Shown here in pieces: positions 26,097 through 33,684 of a stretch of 40,248 nt of DNA. This DNA comes from CAZHGD01 sp964531735 (GTDB lineage Bacteria; Armatimonadota; UBA10988), in assembly GCA_964531735.1 (NCBI GenBank), contig CAZHGD010000056.1, positions 1-40,248 of the forward strand. The letters are read 5' to 3'. The position numbers and the translations under genes are program-made. Each line of letters opens with the position of its first letter. Position 1 is the stretch's first letter. Under the pieces are notes generated by a model that was not told the DNA's origin, searched no databases, and saw only the letters and a program-made list of their open reading frames with translations.

Positions 26097-27056
26097 TTAC
26101 TGGCCCTCGTCGGACAGGCTCAACCCGTGCTCGGCCGACGCCTCGTCGCCGGTGAGGCGCGAGAGGGCGGTGTCGGGCGCTTCCTCGGTGCTGGGCAACA
26201 CCAGACCCTCGCGCTGTAGCCGCACGGCGGTCAGGCACAGCCGCACCAGTTCCTCGGCCCGGGCCTGCGTCCGGCGGAGCGCGAACCAGCCGCCGTCGTA
26301 GTTGACCCGCCAGCCGATGTCCTTGCCTCTGGCGTCGGCCAGGCTCTCGACGCTGCGCAGATCGGCCCAGTCGAGTTGCGTCGACGGTGTGCCGCGACGC
26401 AGCGACAAGCCGCCGGCATCGGCCACCACCGCCACCGCTGTCGGGTGGTCACGCAGCAGGCGGACCGCCAGCATCACGCCCAGCACCAGGCCGACCGCGC
26501 CAAAGGCGTCCCAGTAGACCGGCACCAGCCAGCACGCGCCCGTAATGCAGATGAAGGCCAACGCCCGCCGCAGGGGTTCTGGGCGCGGCAGCGCGACTTG
26601 GATGGCCGTGCCGTCCGCCAGCCCGAGCAGCTCACCCAGTTGGCCCGGCGACACCGCCCGCGATTGGGCCTGCCGGTACGCCTGTAGGCCGTGTTCGAGC
26701 CGTGCGGCCACCGCGTCAGCCCGCGGTCGTCGCCGAGACCAGCGGATATGGCGGCGGCCGATGCGCACCGCTACGCCCGATGGCCCGCGCTCGACACCGG
26801 CGATTCGTCTCCAAGGAACCGTGGCAGTCTCGCCCAGCAGATCCACCTTCAGGCCGTCGGCGCCGGCACCGTAGCGCACCGAACAGAGCACGGCGCCACC
26901 GGCGGCAGCAGCACCGGCTACTAAGCTTGCCCACACGCGTAGGCTGCCTGCCGGAAGGTGCATCAGCAGACCCGTCAGGACCGCCACCGCCACCACGGAA
27001 GTGGCCATGTGGAGCCAGTCATAGCCGGTGGTCACGGCCTCTTCGTCGATGCTCAC
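26097..27056 (-). CDS. Tandem bPH-like membrane protein, array member 3
   Basis: A 319-residue paralog. Helix pair (about 17-60), first PH-like domain (ADGLKVDLLGET, VPWRRIAGVER), linker GQLGELLGLADGTAIQ, second helix pair (about 168-205), second PH-like domain (AGGLSLRRGTPS, LDWADLRSVES), the helix EELVRLCLTAVRLQREG, and the tail TALSRLTGDEASAEHGLS. GTG start with GGAGG 6 bases upstream; its first base overlaps the stop of member 4 (GTGA), so the two are coupled. Function unknown. Confidence 0.75.
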   Translation of the reverse strand: MSIDEEAVTTGYDWLHMATSVVAVAVLTGLLMHLPAGSLRVWASLVAGAAAAGGAVLCSVRYGAGADGLKVDLLGETATVPWRRIAGVERGPSGVAVRIGRRHIRWSRRRPRADAVAARLEHGLQAYRQAQSRAVSPGQLGELLGLADGTAIQVALPRPEPLRRALAFICITGACWLVPVYWDAFGAVGLVLGVMLAVRLLRDHPTAVAVVADAGGLSLRRGTPSTQLDWADLRSVESLADARGKDIGWRVNYDGGWFALRRTQARAEELVRLCLTAVRLQREGLVLPSTEEAPDTALSRLTGDEASAEHGLSLSDEGQ

Positions 27057-28015
27057 GGCGTGCCTCCGTCAGCTTGGCTCAAACCCCGCACGGCCTCCGC
27101 CTCGTCGCCGCTCAGGCGCGACAGGGCGCGGGCGGGAACGTCGCTCGCCGGTGCCGGCAGTGCGTAGCCCTCGGCGCGCAGGGCAATGGCTCGTCGGCAG
27201 AGCGCCACCAGGCGGTCGGCGTCGGGCCCGCGGCGCGGGACCACGAATGCGCCACGCACATGGTGGATGCACCAGCCGGCGGGCAGACCCGATTCCGTGA
27301 CCACGCGCAGGTCGGACCAGCTCACCAGTTCGGTGCGCCGCCGGTGCGTCACCTCGAGGCCCGCCACCGAGGCGACCAAGCGGCCGGGGGGCTCACAGCA
27401 ACAGAGCACGCAGACCGCGACGAAGCAGATGAACGCCAAGGCCCGGTCGGCCATCAGGAGGCTTGCGATCAGCCCCGCCACGGCCGCAAGGCGCGCCGCG
27501 GGGTGAGCCACCAGGCGAGCCGCCCAGGGCGTGCGAACCACGACGGCCGCGTCGTCGGCCAAGCCCAGCGCGGCGCTCAGGTCCTCGGCAGCCAGCGGCG
27601 CAGTGGCTCTGGCCCCGTCGCGTGCCTCCCGCAGTGCCTCGCGCAGGCGGAGCGCGAAGCAGGCGAAGTTGCCGGCGGTTCGTAGCAGACACCGCTCGGT
27701 CCCGTCGGTGAAGCTCAGCCGGAGCCCGCGTGGTTGGTCGGCGATGTCCATGACCTCGGCCCAGGCCAAGCGGCGTGGCGGCCCCAGCCAGCCCTGAATG
27801 CTCAGGCCGTCAGGTCCGGCCGACCACCTGACGCGCCGGCCAGCCCACCAGGCGGCGCCGGCCGTCAGCAGCAAAGGTGCCACCACGGCCCAGCCGGGAA
27901 GCGGGCAGAGCGCGATGTGAATGGCGCACTGAAAGGCGCCGACGACGAGCGCCAAGCCCAGGTGCGGGTACGCGCTCACGTCCTCCGAGCCGTAGCGGTT
28001 CGGCTGCCTCGCCAT
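27053..28015 (-). CDS. Tandem bPH-like membrane protein, array member 4
   Basis: A 320-residue paralog. Helix pair (about 18-62), first PH-like domain (PDGLSIQGWLGPP, LAWAEVMDIADQ), linker EDLSAALGLADDAAVV, second helix pair with several Cys (VCVLCCCEP), second PH-like domain (VAGLEVTHRRRT, VSWSDLRVVTE), the helix DRLVALCRRAIALRAEG, and the tail RALSRLSGDEAEAVRGLS. ATG start overlaps the stop of member 5 by one base (TGATG). It shares with member 5 an almost identical DNA stretch over the tail codons (around 27085-27130 and 28050-28095). Function unknown. Confidence 0.75.
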   Translation of the reverse strand: MARQPNRYGSEDVSAYPHLGLALVVGAFQCAIHIALCPLPGWAVVAPLLLTAGAAWWAGRRVRWSAGPDGLSIQGWLGPPRRLAWAEVMDIADQPRGLRLSFTDGTERCLLRTAGNFACFALRLREALREARDGARATAPLAAEDLSAALGLADDAAVVVRTPWAARLVAHPAARLAAVAGLIASLLMADRALAFICFVAVCVLCCCEPPGRLVASVAGLEVTHRRRTELVSWSDLRVVTESGLPAGWCIHHVRGAFVVPRRGPDADRLVALCRRAIALRAEGYALPAPASDVPARALSRLSGDEAEAVRGLSQADGGTP

Positions 28016-29001
28016 CAGCGCGGCTCCTCACCGGACAAGCTCAGCCCCCGCGCCGCCGCGGCCTCGTCGCCGCTCAGGCGCGACAGGGCGCCGGCCGGCA
28101 CGCTGTCGCTGACCTCGCGGTGGGTCAGCCGCAGGCGGGCCGCGTTGCGACACAGGCCGACCAGGCGGTCCGCGGGTTCACCGGACAGGGAGGTCACCAC
28201 GGCGAACTCGCCGCCATCGTGCTCCACGCGGTGCAGGTCGTCGTCGGTCGTGACGCGGGTGATGGTCGCCCACGGTACGAACACGGTGCGCCGGCCCAGG
28301 CGAACCGTCAGTCCGTCGGCGTCGGCGACCACCTCACGGGCGAGGTGGCGCCACCGGCGGTACCTGGCGGCGGAGACCACCAGACCGGCCGCCAGCATCG
28401 CCAGCACCATGGGCCAGTCCAGGAACAGGCGGGTCAATCCGCACCCCACCAGCAGCCAAGTCAGCTCCAGCAGGAGCCGCCCGACCAGCTCAGGTGTGTA
28501 CCGCACGACCTCGTCCGGCCGCAGGCCGATCTGCTGGGCCACCTCGGCTGGCGCCCAGGGCGCGCTGGCCCGCAGCGTGCGGCCGGCGGCGACGGCCGCG
28601 GCCAGGAGTTCGCCGGTTCGGGGCCACGGGCGCCAGCGCGAGTCGAAACGGAGGGCGCGGCCGTTGACCACCAGGCGGGCGACCCGGCCGTCCCAGGCGC
28701 AGTCGCTGATCTCGTCCCACCGGGCGGTGATGGTGCCGCCCAGCGGCGAGTGCCATTGGAGGCCGGCCGGCCAGAGCGCCAGTGAGGCTCTGGTCGCCTG
28801 CCTGAGGGCCACCATGGCGACCAGACCGAGACCCAGGGCGGCGGCGCCGAGGATCGGGTTGAAGGCGAAGTACAGGAGGCCCGGCAGCAGCGGCAGCGCC
28901 GACCACCACGCCGGGCGCCGCAGGGCATCGAGGCGCAGACCGGCCAGCGCACCTGCGTCGGTGCCGGTGGACGTTAGCTCAGGTTGGGGCGTGTTGGTCA
29001 A
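28015..29001 (-). CDS. Tandem bPH-like membrane protein, array member 5 (first in transcription order)
   Basis: A 328-residue paralog. Helix pair (about 30-70), first PH-like domain (PAGLQWHSPLGG, ARWDEISDCAW), linker AEVAQQIGLRPDEVV, second helix pair (about 165-210), second PH-like domain (ADGLTVRLGRRT, VPWATITRVTT), the helix DRLVGLCRNAARLR, and the tail GALSRLSGDEAAAARGLS. The frame stays open to a TTG at 29163, but those extra residues are almost all Arg, Pro and Gly and have no helix. The TTG at 29001 with GACGAGGG ahead gives an N-terminus like member 1. The start is therefore uncertain. No clear promoter was found upstream. Confidence 0.7.
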   Translation of the reverse strand: MTNTPQPELTSTGTDAGALAGLRLDALRRPAWWSALPLLPGLLYFAFNPILGAAALGLGLVAMVALRQATRASLALWPAGLQWHSPLGGTITARWDEISDCAWDGRVARLVVNGRALRFDSRWRPWPRTGELLAAAVAAGRTLRASAPWAPAEVAQQIGLRPDEVVRYTPELVGRLLLELTWLLVGCGLTRLFLDWPMVLAMLAAGLVVSAARYRRWRHLAREVVADADGLTVRLGRRTVFVPWATITRVTTDDDLHRVEHDGGEFAVVTSLSGEPADRLVGLCRNAARLRLTHREVSDSVPAGALSRLSGDEAAAARGLSLSGEEPR

Positions 29002-29222
29002 CCCTCGTCTTCCCAACGTGACTTCCGGTCCAGAACGTTGTCGGCGCGCCGGAGGTTCCCTGCCCGGCGGTGAACGTCTGCGGATCGCTGCGAATCGGCC
29101 GACCAGGTTGGGCCAGCGCACTGCCCGATGGCCGGGCGGACGCGCGCGGAATCGGCCTGACAAGCGGACTTGCGGCGGTTCCGGGCACCGGTCGGTCAGG
29201 TCGCCGGAACGGGCGAGGCAAT

Positions 29223-29251
29223 TTGCCAGCCCGTGGGCGCTGTGCTATACT
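29223..29251 (+). promoter_or_regulatory. Strong extended -10 promoter of the rimP-nusA-infB operon
   Basis: TTGCCA (29223-29228), a 17-base spacer, and TATACT (29246-29251) preceded by TGC, forming an extended -10. Transcription would start near 29258, leaving a leader of about 70 bases that contains a terminator-like hairpin. This is the best promoter match in the window. Between 29002 and 29325 I see only this promoter and the hairpin; the rest of the divergent gap holds no supported gene. Confidence 0.75.
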
Positions 29252-29282
29252 TCCAGTTCAGAGCGAAGGGTCGGTCTACCGG

Positions 29283-29307
29283 AGCGTGGGATCTTCCCGC
29301 GCTTTTT
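29283..29307 (+). terminator. Intrinsic-terminator-like hairpin in the rimP leader (possible attenuator)
   Basis: Arms AGCGTGGGA (29283-29291) and TCCCGCGCT (29295-29303) pair over 9 bp (one G-T) around the loop TCT, followed by TTTT. This is a complete Rho-independent terminator shape, placed after the promoter but 18 bases before the rimP start, with the ribosome site just after it. It can lower expression of the whole operon or be controlled by an antiterminator. Similar GC hairpins plus T-runs are seen before rimP in other bacteria. Confidence 0.75.
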
Positions 29308-29325
29308 GTTTCCGTGGAGACCGTT

Positions 29326-29826
29326 GTGGCCGACTGGGCGGCGATTGAGGCGGACATCGAGGCGCTCCTGGCGAGCGACGGTTTCGAGTTAGTCCAGCTC
29401 GAAGTGGTCACGGGCCGGAGCGCGCGGATGACCGTGTTTGTCGACCACCAGCAGCCGGGGCAGCGCGTGTCGGTGGACGACTGCGCGGTGGTCAGCCGGA
29501 AGGTGTCGGGCTACCTCGAGCGGACGGACCCGTTCAACGGGCCGTACCACTTGCAGGTCTCGTCACCCGGTTTTGACCGGCCGCTGGGCAAGCTCGATCA
29601 CTGCCGGCGTTACGTGGGCCGGCAGGTCAAACTGAAGTGCCGCCGCGAGGGCAAGGCCGTGTCGGTGACCGGCCGGCTGGTTGCGGTGGAGCAGGAGATG
29701 TTGCACGTAATGGTTGGCGACGAACGCCAGGAAGTGGCGTGGCCAACCGTGACTCGGGCGAACGTGGTCTACGAGTGGGATGATGAGGCGCCGGTGTGCC
29801 GGCAGCCGGAACGGGAGGAGCCATGA
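29326..29826 (+). CDS. rimP: Ribosome maturation factor RimP
   Basis: A 166-residue protein needed for maturation of the 30S ribosomal subunit. The two-domain RimP fold is visible: the N-terminal part with LLASDGFELVQLEV and MTVFVDHQQPGQRVSVDDCA, the conserved YHLQVSSPGFDRPL (about 73-86), and a C-terminal SH3-like domain ending in ANVVYEWD. The start is GTG 29326, with GGAG 6 bases ahead; a GTG at 29314 in the same frame contains that site and is less likely. The open frame runs further upstream through the hairpin and cannot be coding there. The stop overlaps the nusA start (ATGA). Confidence 0.92.
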   Translation: MADWAAIEADIEALLASDGFELVQLEVVTGRSARMTVFVDHQQPGQRVSVDDCAVVSRKVSGYLERTDPFNGPYHLQVSSPGFDRPLGKLDHCRRYVGRQVKLKCRREGKAVSVTGRLVAVEQEMLHVMVGDERQEVAWPTVTRANVVYEWDDEAPVCRQPEREEP

Positions 29827-30944
29827 ACGGAGTGATGGATGCACTGCATCAACTCGCACGCGAAAAGGACATCCCGTATGAACGGCTGGTCGAGCAGTTC
29901 CAGAAGGCCCTCGCGGCGGGCTACAAGAAGCACGTCGGCACCATGGCCGAGTGTACCGTCGAGCTGGACGACAGCCATCCGGCCGGCTTCCGCATCTACG
30001 CGGAGAAGGTGGCCGTGCCGCGGGTGAGCGACGCGCTGCACGAGATCTCGCTCGAAGAGGCCCGCGAGATCGATCCTGAGACCGAAGCCAACGACATCAT
30101 GGAGGTGGACGTCACCCCCGATGACCTGGGCGACCTCGGCCGCATCGCCGCGCAGACGGTGAAGCAGGTGATGACCCAGGGCATTCGCGAAATCGAGCGC
30201 GAAATCGTCTTTGGCGAGTATGTGGATCGAGTGGGCGAAGTGTTGCCCGGCATCGTGCAGCGCCTCGAGCGTGGCGGCACGGTGATGATCAACATCGGGA
30301 AGACCGAGGCGGTGCTGCCGAAGTCGGAGCAGATGAAGGGCGACGAGTACCGTTTCGGCGACCGGCTGGAGGTGCTCATCCTGCGCGTCGAGGACAACAA
30401 CCGCGCGCCGCAGGTGGTGGTCAGCCGCTCGCACCCGAATCTGTTGCGCCGGCTGTTCGAGCGCGAGGTGCCCGAGATCCACGAAGGCGTGGTGGAGATT
30501 GTGAGTCTGGCGCGCGAGGCCGGCGTGCGTTCGAAGGTGGCGGTGGCCACGCGCGACGGCAACGTGGACCCGGTCGGGGCCTGTGTCGGCCACCGTGGCA
30601 CGCGGGTGCAGGCGGTGACCAACGAGCTCGGCATGGAGAAGATCGACATCATCCGCTACCACGAGGACCCGCGGATGCACATCGCCGAGGCGTTGTCGCC
30701 GGCGAAGATCTCGAAGGTCATGCTGACGCCCGACGGGACCGCGGCGACGGTGATTGTCCCGGACGACCAGCAGTCGTTGGCCATCGGCCGGGCCGGCCAG
30801 AACGTGCGTCTGGCGGCGCGGCTGACCGGCTTGAAGCTGGACATTCGCAGCGAGAGCCAGATTGCCGGCGGCGAGGCGCCGTTGCCCGCCGCGAGCGCGT
30901 CGCCGGGCCCGGAGCCGTCGGGTGACGGCGCGGGCGAGGCCTGA
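29823..30944 (+). CDS. nusA: Transcription termination/antitermination factor NusA
   Basis: A 373-residue RNA-polymerase-binding factor that controls pausing, termination and antitermination. Domains in order: N-terminal polymerase-binding domain (about 1-120), S1 domain (about 125-190, GGTVMINIGKTEAVLPKSEQ), KH1 (VGACVGHRGTRVQAV) and KH2 (AIGRAGQNVRLAARLTGLKL). A short Ala/Pro/Gly tail follows and the acidic C-terminal repeats of Proteobacteria are absent, as in many other phyla. The ATG at 29823 has GGGAGGAG directly upstream and overlaps the rimP stop. In the open frame an earlier start (29796) exists but lacks this site. Confidence 0.95.
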   Translation: MNGVMDALHQLAREKDIPYERLVEQFQKALAAGYKKHVGTMAECTVELDDSHPAGFRIYAEKVAVPRVSDALHEISLEEAREIDPETEANDIMEVDVTPDDLGDLGRIAAQTVKQVMTQGIREIEREIVFGEYVDRVGEVLPGIVQRLERGGTVMINIGKTEAVLPKSEQMKGDEYRFGDRLEVLILRVEDNNRAPQVVVSRSHPNLLRRLFEREVPEIHEGVVEIVSLAREAGVRSKVAVATRDGNVDPVGACVGHRGTRVQAVTNELGMEKIDIIRYHEDPRMHIAEALSPAKISKVMLTPDGTAATVIVPDDQQSLAIGRAGQNVRLAARLTGLKLDIRSESQIAGGEAPLPAASASPGPEPSGDGAGEA

Positions 30945-30946
30945 GC

Positions 30947-31261
30947 GTGGCCGGCCGGCGGGTCCCGGAACGAACGTGTGTGGCGTGTCGGCGGAGCAAG
31001 CCGAAGCGCGACCTGGTCCGGATTGTGCGGAGCCCGGATGGCAGCATCGCGGTTGATCCGCGCGGCAAGGCGCCGGGGCGCGGGGCCTACATTGGCCCAT
31101 CGCGCGAGTGCCTGAAGCTGGCACTGGACCGCAAGGCGCTCGAACGGGCGTTAGGTGTGACGATCGGAGAAGCCGAACGGGCGCTCCTGGAAGAGGAGCT
31201 GTACAAGCGGCGGGCCACGTGCCCGTGGCGTGAGGAGGCCGATATGTCATCGGACGGGTGA
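30947..31261 (+). CDS. ylxR: YlxR/RnpM family RNA-binding protein (DUF448)
   Basis: A 104-residue protein. The YlxR fold is marked by RTCVACRRSKPKRDLVRIVR (9-28) and GKAPGRGAYIGPSRECL (40-56). Members bind RNA; in Bacillus-type bacteria the protein RnpM binds and modulates RNase P. The C-terminal 20 residues are variable. GTG start 2 bases after the nusA stop. The L7Ae-like ylxQ gene that often follows is missing; infB comes next after 48 bases. Confidence 0.88.
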   Translation: MAGRRVPERTCVACRRSKPKRDLVRIVRSPDGSIAVDPRGKAPGRGAYIGPSRECLKLALDRKALERALGVTIGEAERALLEEELYKRRATCPWREEADMSSDG

Positions 31262-31309
31262 GCCCGCCGGGGCCGCGGCCCCGGCTCGGGCGGAAGCGAG
31301 GTGAGCAGC

Positions 31310-33358
31310 ATGGCGCAAGAAACGGTTGCGGATCTAGCCAAAGAGTTTGGCATGGGCATCGAAGAGACCATCGAGATGCTCAACGGTTTGGGGGTTGACG
31401 TCGAGGAAGCGCGGAGCCCGGTCGAGGAAGCCGACGCCGAAGTGTTCCGCGAGTTGGTGGCCGAAGAGCGCCGCCAGCAGCGCGAGTTGCAGCGCAAGCA
31501 GAAACGCCGCAAAGCCGGCGACTTGATGGAGGGCGAGGTCCGTCTCGACGAGCTCACCGAAGAGGAGGTGGCGGAAGCCAAAGCGGCCGCCGACAGCTCC
31601 GCGATCGAGATTGCCGAGCATCTCACCCTCCGCCAGTTTGCCGAGCTCGTCAAGGCCGATCCCGGTGACCTCATGTTCGAGTTGCAGGCGGCTGGTAAGC
31701 CCGCCACCATCAACATGAAGTTCACCGCCGAAGAGGCCATCGCGCTGGCGGCCGAGCGGTTCGGGGTCCGGCTGCGCAAGGCGGTACCGCAAGCTGCCGC
31801 CGAGGATGGCAAGCAGAAGGCCCGCACGGCCAGTGGCGACGAGCGTCGCCCGCCGGTGGTCACCGTCATGGGCCATGTGGACCACGGCAAGACCACGCTG
31901 CTCGACAGCATCCGCCACACCAACGTGGTCGCCGGCGAGGCCGGTGGGATCACCCAGCACATCGGCGCCTACCAGATCGAGTACGAGGGCAAGCCGCTGA
32001 CCTTCATCGACACGCCCGGCCACGAGGCGTTCACCGAGATGCGCGCTCGTGGGGCGCAGGTGACCGACCTGGTGGTGCTGGTGGTGGCAGCCGACGACGG
32101 CGTCATGCCGCAGACGGTGGAGGCCATCAACCACGCCAAGGCGGCCGAAGTGCCGATGATCGTGGCGGTCAACAAGTGCGACACGCCAGGCTCTGACCCG
32201 AGCCGGGTGAAGCAGCAGTTGCTCAACTACGGCATCATCCTGGAGGACTTCGGCGGCGAGGTCATCGCGGTGGAGTGCTCGGCGCTGAAGGGCGATGGTC
32301 TGGACGACCTGCTGAGCAACATCCTGCTGCTGGCCGAGATGGAAGAGCTGACCTGCAACGCGCGGCTCAACCCGGTCGGCACGGTCATCGAGGCGCACCT
32401 GGACAAGGGGCGCGGGCCGGCGGCGACGGTGCTGGTGCGCGACGGCACGCTGAAGCGCGGCGACGCGCTGGTGGTGGGCACCTGCTGGGGCCGCGTGCGG
32501 ACGCTGATCGACTGCAACGGACGCGAGGTGGCCCAGGCCGGGCCGTCGACGCCGGTGCAGGTGCTCGGCCTGAGCGAGGTGCCGGGCGTCGGCGAGGTCA
32601 TCGAGGCGGCCAAGAGCGAGAAGCGCGCCCGCAAGATCGCCGAAGAAGTAGCCGTCGACATCAAGGAGGACGCGGCGGTCGCCCGTGCGCCGCAGGCGTC
32701 GCTCGAGGACTTCTTCGCCCAGGTGCAGGCCGGCGAGGTGGACTCGCTCAACGTGGTGCTCAAGGCCGACGTTCAGGGCTCGGTCGAGGCCATTCTGGGC
32801 AAGTTCCGCGGCTATCACAACGAGGACGTCGAGGTCGCTGTCAAGCACGCCGGCGTCGGCCCGATCATCAAGAGCGACATCGACCTGGCCAAGGCCACCG
32901 GCAGCATCGTGATCGGGTTCAACACCAGCGTCGAGCCGCAGATTCGGCACTTGGCCGATGACGAAGGCGTCGAGATCCGCCTCTACGCGGTGATCTACCA
33001 GTTGCTCGACGACATCCACGCCGCGCTGGAAGGCATGCTGGCGCCGGAGCACGTGGAGACCAAGCTCGGCCACGCCGAGGTCCTGCAGGTGTTCAAGATC
33101 TCGGGCGTCGGCCAGATCGCCGGCTGCAAGGTGTCCGACGGGACCATGCGGCGGAACGAGAACGTCCGCGTCTTCCGCAACAGCCAGCTCATCTTCGACG
33201 GCAAGCTGACCACGCTCAAGCGCGTCAAGGAGACCGTCAACGAGGTGGGCGAGGGGCTCGAGTGCGGCATCCACCTCCTGGGCTACAAGAACATCCAGGC
33301 GGGCGATGTGCTCGAGTGCTACTCGGTCGCCGAACTGGCGCGGACGCTGGACTTCTGA
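31310..33358 (+). CDS. infB: Translation initiation factor IF-2
   Basis: A 682-residue GTPase that places initiator tRNA on the 30S subunit and promotes subunit joining. After a short charged N-terminus with a helix-rich segment and an IF2_N domain (LTLRQFAELVKADPGDLMFE), the G domain shows GHVDHGKT, DTPGHEAF and NKCD, followed by the usual domains II-IV (DVQGSVEAI, VGIGFNT-like VIGFNTSVEP, ISGVGQIAGCKV). The long disordered N-terminal extension of many Gram-negative IF-2s is absent. ATG at 31310 is chosen over GTG 31301 because GAGGTGA (31299-31305) is an ideal ribosome site for it. Confidence 0.95.
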   Translation: MAQETVADLAKEFGMGIEETIEMLNGLGVDVEEARSPVEEADAEVFRELVAEERRQQRELQRKQKRRKAGDLMEGEVRLDELTEEEVAEAKAAADSSAIEIAEHLTLRQFAELVKADPGDLMFELQAAGKPATINMKFTAEEAIALAAERFGVRLRKAVPQAAAEDGKQKARTASGDERRPPVVTVMGHVDHGKTTLLDSIRHTNVVAGEAGGITQHIGAYQIEYEGKPLTFIDTPGHEAFTEMRARGAQVTDLVVLVVAADDGVMPQTVEAINHAKAAEVPMIVAVNKCDTPGSDPSRVKQQLLNYGIILEDFGGEVIAVECSALKGDGLDDLLSNILLLAEMEELTCNARLNPVGTVIEAHLDKGRGPAATVLVRDGTLKRGDALVVGTCWGRVRTLIDCNGREVAQAGPSTPVQVLGLSEVPGVGEVIEAAKSEKRARKIAEEVAVDIKEDAAVARAPQASLEDFFAQVQAGEVDSLNVVLKADVQGSVEAILGKFRGYHNEDVEVAVKHAGVGPIIKSDIDLAKATGSIVIGFNTSVEPQIRHLADDEGVEIRLYAVIYQLLDDIHAALEGMLAPEHVETKLGHAEVLQVFKISGVGQIAGCKVSDGTMRRNENVRVFRNSQLIFDGKLTTLKRVKETVNEVGEGLECGIHLLGYKNIQAGDVLECYSVAELARTLDF

Positions 33359-33383
33359 GACCGACGCCAGGTCGGAGCCGGCC

Positions 33384-33668
33384 GTGGTGCATGTCGGCAT
33401 CGTGACGCTGACGCTGCGCTTGCACGGATGCCGCTCTCTCAAGGAGAAGCGGCATACCGTGCGTAGCCTGATCGACCAGCTCCGCCACCAGTTCGGTGCC
33501 TCGGTGGCCGAGTGCGAACACCAGGACGAGTGGCAACTGGCCGGCATCGGCATTGCCATGGTGAGCGGCGACCGCCGGCTCCTGGAGCGGCTGCTGGAGG
33601 AGATCCTCGACTACGCCGAAGACCACACCGAGGCAGAGGTCGTCGGCGTGGAGACCGAGGTCCTCTGA
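33384..33668 (+). CDS. ylxP: YlxP-like protein (DUF503)
   Basis: A 94-residue protein. It begins VVHVGIVTLTLRLHGCRSLKEKRH and then has a small alpha/beta fold (LIDQLRHQFGASVAECEHQD, DRRLLERLLEEILDYAED). This LxLxLxxxxSLKEKR pattern is the DUF503/YlxP signature. The family is found in rimP-infB operons; its role is not settled and it is thought to be ribosome-associated. GTG 33384 has GGAG 6 bases ahead; the long frame to 33306 overlaps infB and is not used. It lies 25 bases after infB and 16 bases before the DUF6785 gene. Confidence 0.82.
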   Translation: MVHVGIVTLTLRLHGCRSLKEKRHTVRSLIDQLRHQFGASVAECEHQDEWQLAGIGIAMVSGDRRLLERLLEEILDYAEDHTEAEVVGVETEVL

Positions 33669-33684
33669 CCGAAGGGGACTTGGT

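Noticed and set aside
27734..29392. 552-codon rightward open frame over array member 5
   Set aside because: Highly Arg/Ser/Pro-rich antisense frame crossing the rimP promoter and hairpin; no domain.
31334..33559. 741-codon leftward open frame over infB
   Set aside because: Antisense to IF-2, which has all expected GTPase motifs. GC-rich codon bias creates such frames.
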